Origin: Caulobacter sp.
Lineage (GTDB): Bacteria > Pseudomonadota > Alphaproteobacteria > Caulobacterales > Caulobacteraceae
Reading direction: 5' to 3'
Assembly (NCBI GenBank): GCA_021741355.1
Contig: JAIOXZ010000001.1
Span: forward strand, 1 to 64,000
DNA: 64,000 nucleotides
Part shown: positions 62,336 through 64,000 of the stretch, in pieces
Numbering within the stretch: the first letter of the stretch is position 1
Layout: each line of letters opens with the position of its first letter
Translations under genes and position numbers: made by a program
The notes under the pieces: generated by a model
Databases searched by the model: none
Told to the model about the DNA's origin: nothing
The model's input: only the letters and a program-made list of their open reading frames with translations

Positions 62336-62641
62336 CTAGTGCGTCCAGGACTGTCTGCGGTTGGTGGCGAAGTTGTCGGCGTAGGCCTTGAGGATCTTCT
62401 TCGGCTCCTTCGGCTCGAACAGCTGGAAGGCGATGCCGTGCCGCTGGGCGTAGGCGACGGCCTCCTCGCGGGTTTCGAACGTCAGCCGGACCTGGCCGTT
62501 CATGTCGGTGGACTGGGTCCAGCCGGTCAGCGGGTCGGTGCGACGGGCGGAGGCCGGCGCGAACTCCAGCAGCCAGTCCTTGGTCTTGGCCCGGCCAGAC
62601 TGCATGGCGGTCTTGGCGGGGCGGTAGATGCGCGCGAGCAT
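62336..62641 (-). CDS. NADH dehydrogenase (complex I) accessory subunit, NDUFS4/ETC_C1 family
   Basis: A 101-residue protein reading [101 protein letters not shown]. WLLEFxP, the DPLTGWTxSxD motif and F.T.EEAVAYA with a C-terminal SWTH are the ETC complex I subunit (18-kDa / NDUFS4) signature, restricted to alphaproteobacteria and mitochondria. The ATG at 62641 with GAGG upstream is preferred; the longer frame reads into tRNA-Pro. Confidence 0.92.
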   Translation of the reverse strand: MLARIYRPAKTAMQSGRAKTKDWLLEFAPASARRTDPLTGWTQSTDMNGQVRLTFETREEAVAYAQRHGIAFQLFEPKEPKKILKAYADNFATNRRQSWTH

Positions 62642-62668
62642 GCCGGGCCTCGTGTTGGTCGTCTGTTT

Positions 62669-62747
<79 letters not shown>

Positions 62748-62933
62748 CGATCACGAAGGCCTTGCTCTACAAAGCTTCGCCCCCGGGAGCAAACGTATTG
62801 CGCAGAAGCACTGCGGTTCCCCAACGACACCCATCGAAAGGTGGTTTGCGGACCCGGACGGATGCTCTAGGCCGATATCAGGGATCAGCCTTCGCCAGGC
62901 GTCGCCACGAGCGCCGGCGATCGGGAAGCGCAC

Positions 62934-64000
62934 ATGACCGAACCAGCCATCGCCGCCGGCGTCGACGCCATCGATCCGGCCTGGATAACCGCAGCGCTGC
63001 GCGCGTCCGGCGCCCTGCCGACGGGCACGGTCGTTGCGCTCGACGTGAAGCCGGTCGGCAACGGTCTGGTCGGCGACAGCTTTCGTCTGGCCATCACCTA
63101 TGATGGCGCTCCGGCCTCCGCGCCGGCCAGTGTGGTCGGCAAGTTCGCCGCCGCCGATCCGGCGAGCCGGGCGACGGGCGCCGCCTTCAACCTCTATGGC
63201 CGCGAGGTCGGCTTCTATCGGGAACTGGCCGCGAGCGTCGGGATCATCACGCCGAAGACGCATTTCGCCCGGATCGACCCGGAGACCGCCGCCTTCACCC
63301 TGATCTTCGAGGACTTCGGCCCGGCGCGCGCCGGCGACCAGCTGACCGGCTGCTCGATCGCCGACGCCCGGACCGCAATGCTCGAGGCGGCGGCCCTGCA
63401 CGCGCCGCGCTGGAACGATCCGTCGCTGAAGGACATCGCCTGGCTGACGTCCGGCGCCGACATGTACCCGGCGATCATCGCCGCCCTGCCCGGGATCATC
63501 ACCGCCTTCCGCGAGCGGTATGACGGCATCCTGGAAGACGATCACATGGCGCTGGTCACGCGGTTGCCGGAGATCATGGGCCAGTTCCAGGGCGCGTCGG
63601 AAGGTCCGTTCACGATCCAGCACGGCGATTTCCGGCTCGACAACATCCTGTTTGATATCCAGGGCGGCGCTCGCCGTATGGGCACGCTGGACTGGCAGAC
63701 CCTCGCGATCGGCCATGGCATGACCGACGTGACCTACTTCCTCAGCGCGGGCGTTTCGCCAGAGGTGCGCCGCGCCAATGAGCGTGAGCTGGTCGCCGCC
63801 TATCACGACGAGCTTCGCCGCCTGGGCGTCAGCGACTACAGCGCCAACCAGTGCTGGGCCGACTATCGCCGGATGGCGGTGCACGGGGTCTTCATGGGCG
63901 TCTTCTCGGCCATCGCCGTGGAGCGCACCGAACGCGGCGACGCGCTGTTCCTGACGATGACACGCGGCGCCTGCGCCCAGGCGCTGGACCACGACACCTT
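62934..64000 (+). CDS. Phosphotransferase family protein (ecdysteroid-kinase-like APH fold), 3' partial
   Basis: The frame starts at ATG 62934 and stays open to the end of the window, so the C-terminus is missing. The protein reads [58 protein letters not shown], then [68 protein letters not shown] with the catalytic HGDxRxDN, and [28 protein letters not shown] with the metal Asp. This is the ecdysteroid-22-kinase-like / DUF1679 branch, common in Caulobacterales and sphingomonads; substrate unknown. It resembles, but is not closely similar to, the phosphotransferase at 45024. Confidence 0.87.
   Translation, partial: MTEPAIAAGVDAIDPAWITAALRASGALPTGTVVALDVKPVGNGLVGDSFRLAITYDGAPASAPASVVGKFAAADPASRATGAAFNLYGREVGFYRELAASVGIITPKTHFARIDPETAAFTLIFEDFGPARAGDQLTGCSIADARTAMLEAAALHAPRWNDPSLKDIAWLTSGADMYPAIIAALPGIITAFRERYDGILEDDHMALVTRLPEIMGQFQGASEGPFTIQHGDFRLDNILFDIQGGARRMGTLDWQTLAIGHGMTDVTYFLSAGVSPEVRRANERELVAAYHDELRRLGVSDYSANQCWADYRRMAVHGVFMGVFSAIAVERTERGDALFLTMTRGACAQALDHDT

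Overview
The window looks like chromosomal DNA from an alphaproteobacterium of the order Caulobacterales (Caulobacter / Phenylobacterium / Brevundimonas-like). The evidence is: very high GC with dense antisense open frames; a 441-residue protein that matches the Caulobacter cell-cycle factor PopA in layout and key residues; a TonB-dependent receptor of the Xanthomonas/Caulobacter type; frequent GTG/TTG starts; and many 1-4 nt stop/start overlaps. No stretch longer than 300 bases lacks a gene; the largest gap (413-668) shows nothing recognisable.

Layout. 1-412 is the 3' part of a GFA-family gene. 669-7824 is an accessory region: a XRE repressor with a divergently transcribed membrane protein, two tyrosine recombinases, a prim-pol/DUF3987 replication pair, a divergent ribbon-helix-helix protein, and an AlpA-like protein coupled to the second integrase. 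That integrase lies directly beside the 3' end of tRNA-Ser(TGA), the usual position of an integrative element; the distal attachment site was not found.

9596-29461 is a pectin / galacturonate utilisation locus: type-B carboxylesterase, two secreted pectate lyases, a 2-keto-4-pentenoate hydratase-family enzyme, a hexuronate MFS transporter, kdgK and kdgA, a TonB-dependent receptor, kduD, kduI, uxaC, a LacI-type regulator, uxaA and a tagaturonate/fructuronate reductase broken by a one-base deletion. A 14-bp palindrome (TGACACCGGTGTCA) and close variants recur in front of the esterase, pectate lyase 1 / hydratase, receptor / pectate lyase 2 (two copies), uxaC and uxaA. This is the likely operator of the LacI regulator and makes the locus one regulon: depolymerise outside, import through the receptor and MFS protein, convert by KduI/KduD or UxaC/UxaB/UxaA to KDG, then KdgK and KdgA to pyruvate and glyceraldehyde 3-phosphate.

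29458-38858 mixes core and accessory genes: TusA-like protein, YihY/BrkB, CaiB/BaiF CoA-transferase, SDR, popA, a DsbA-family oxidoreductase, a DUF1453-like membrane protein, a molybdenum hydroxylase pair and a VapBC-type toxin-antitoxin pair. 38923-46372 holds mfd, sdhE, recG, a phosphotransferase and a DUF6285 protein. 46378-51022 holds a DUF3089 protein and LPS inner-core genes (hldD, hldE, divergent kdsA).

51083-55911 is a four-gene operon (photolyase, FAD-dependent oxidoreductase, DUF1365 protein, cyclopropane-fatty-acid-synthase-like methyltransferase) with a candidate ECF-sigma promoter so close to the first codon that the mRNA may be leaderless. 56009-60707 carries sulfur amino-acid genes (cysteine synthase, mercaptopyruvate sulfurtransferase, metC) with a GNAT protein and an orphan amino-acid-binding lipoprotein. 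60778-64000 has a DUF819 transporter, tRNA-Arg(TCT), an NDUFS4-like complex I subunit, tRNA-Pro(TGG) and a phosphotransferase running off the end. Several families of structured intergenic repeats are present, including three copies of a ~110-120 bp nested inverted repeat, two of which flank recG.
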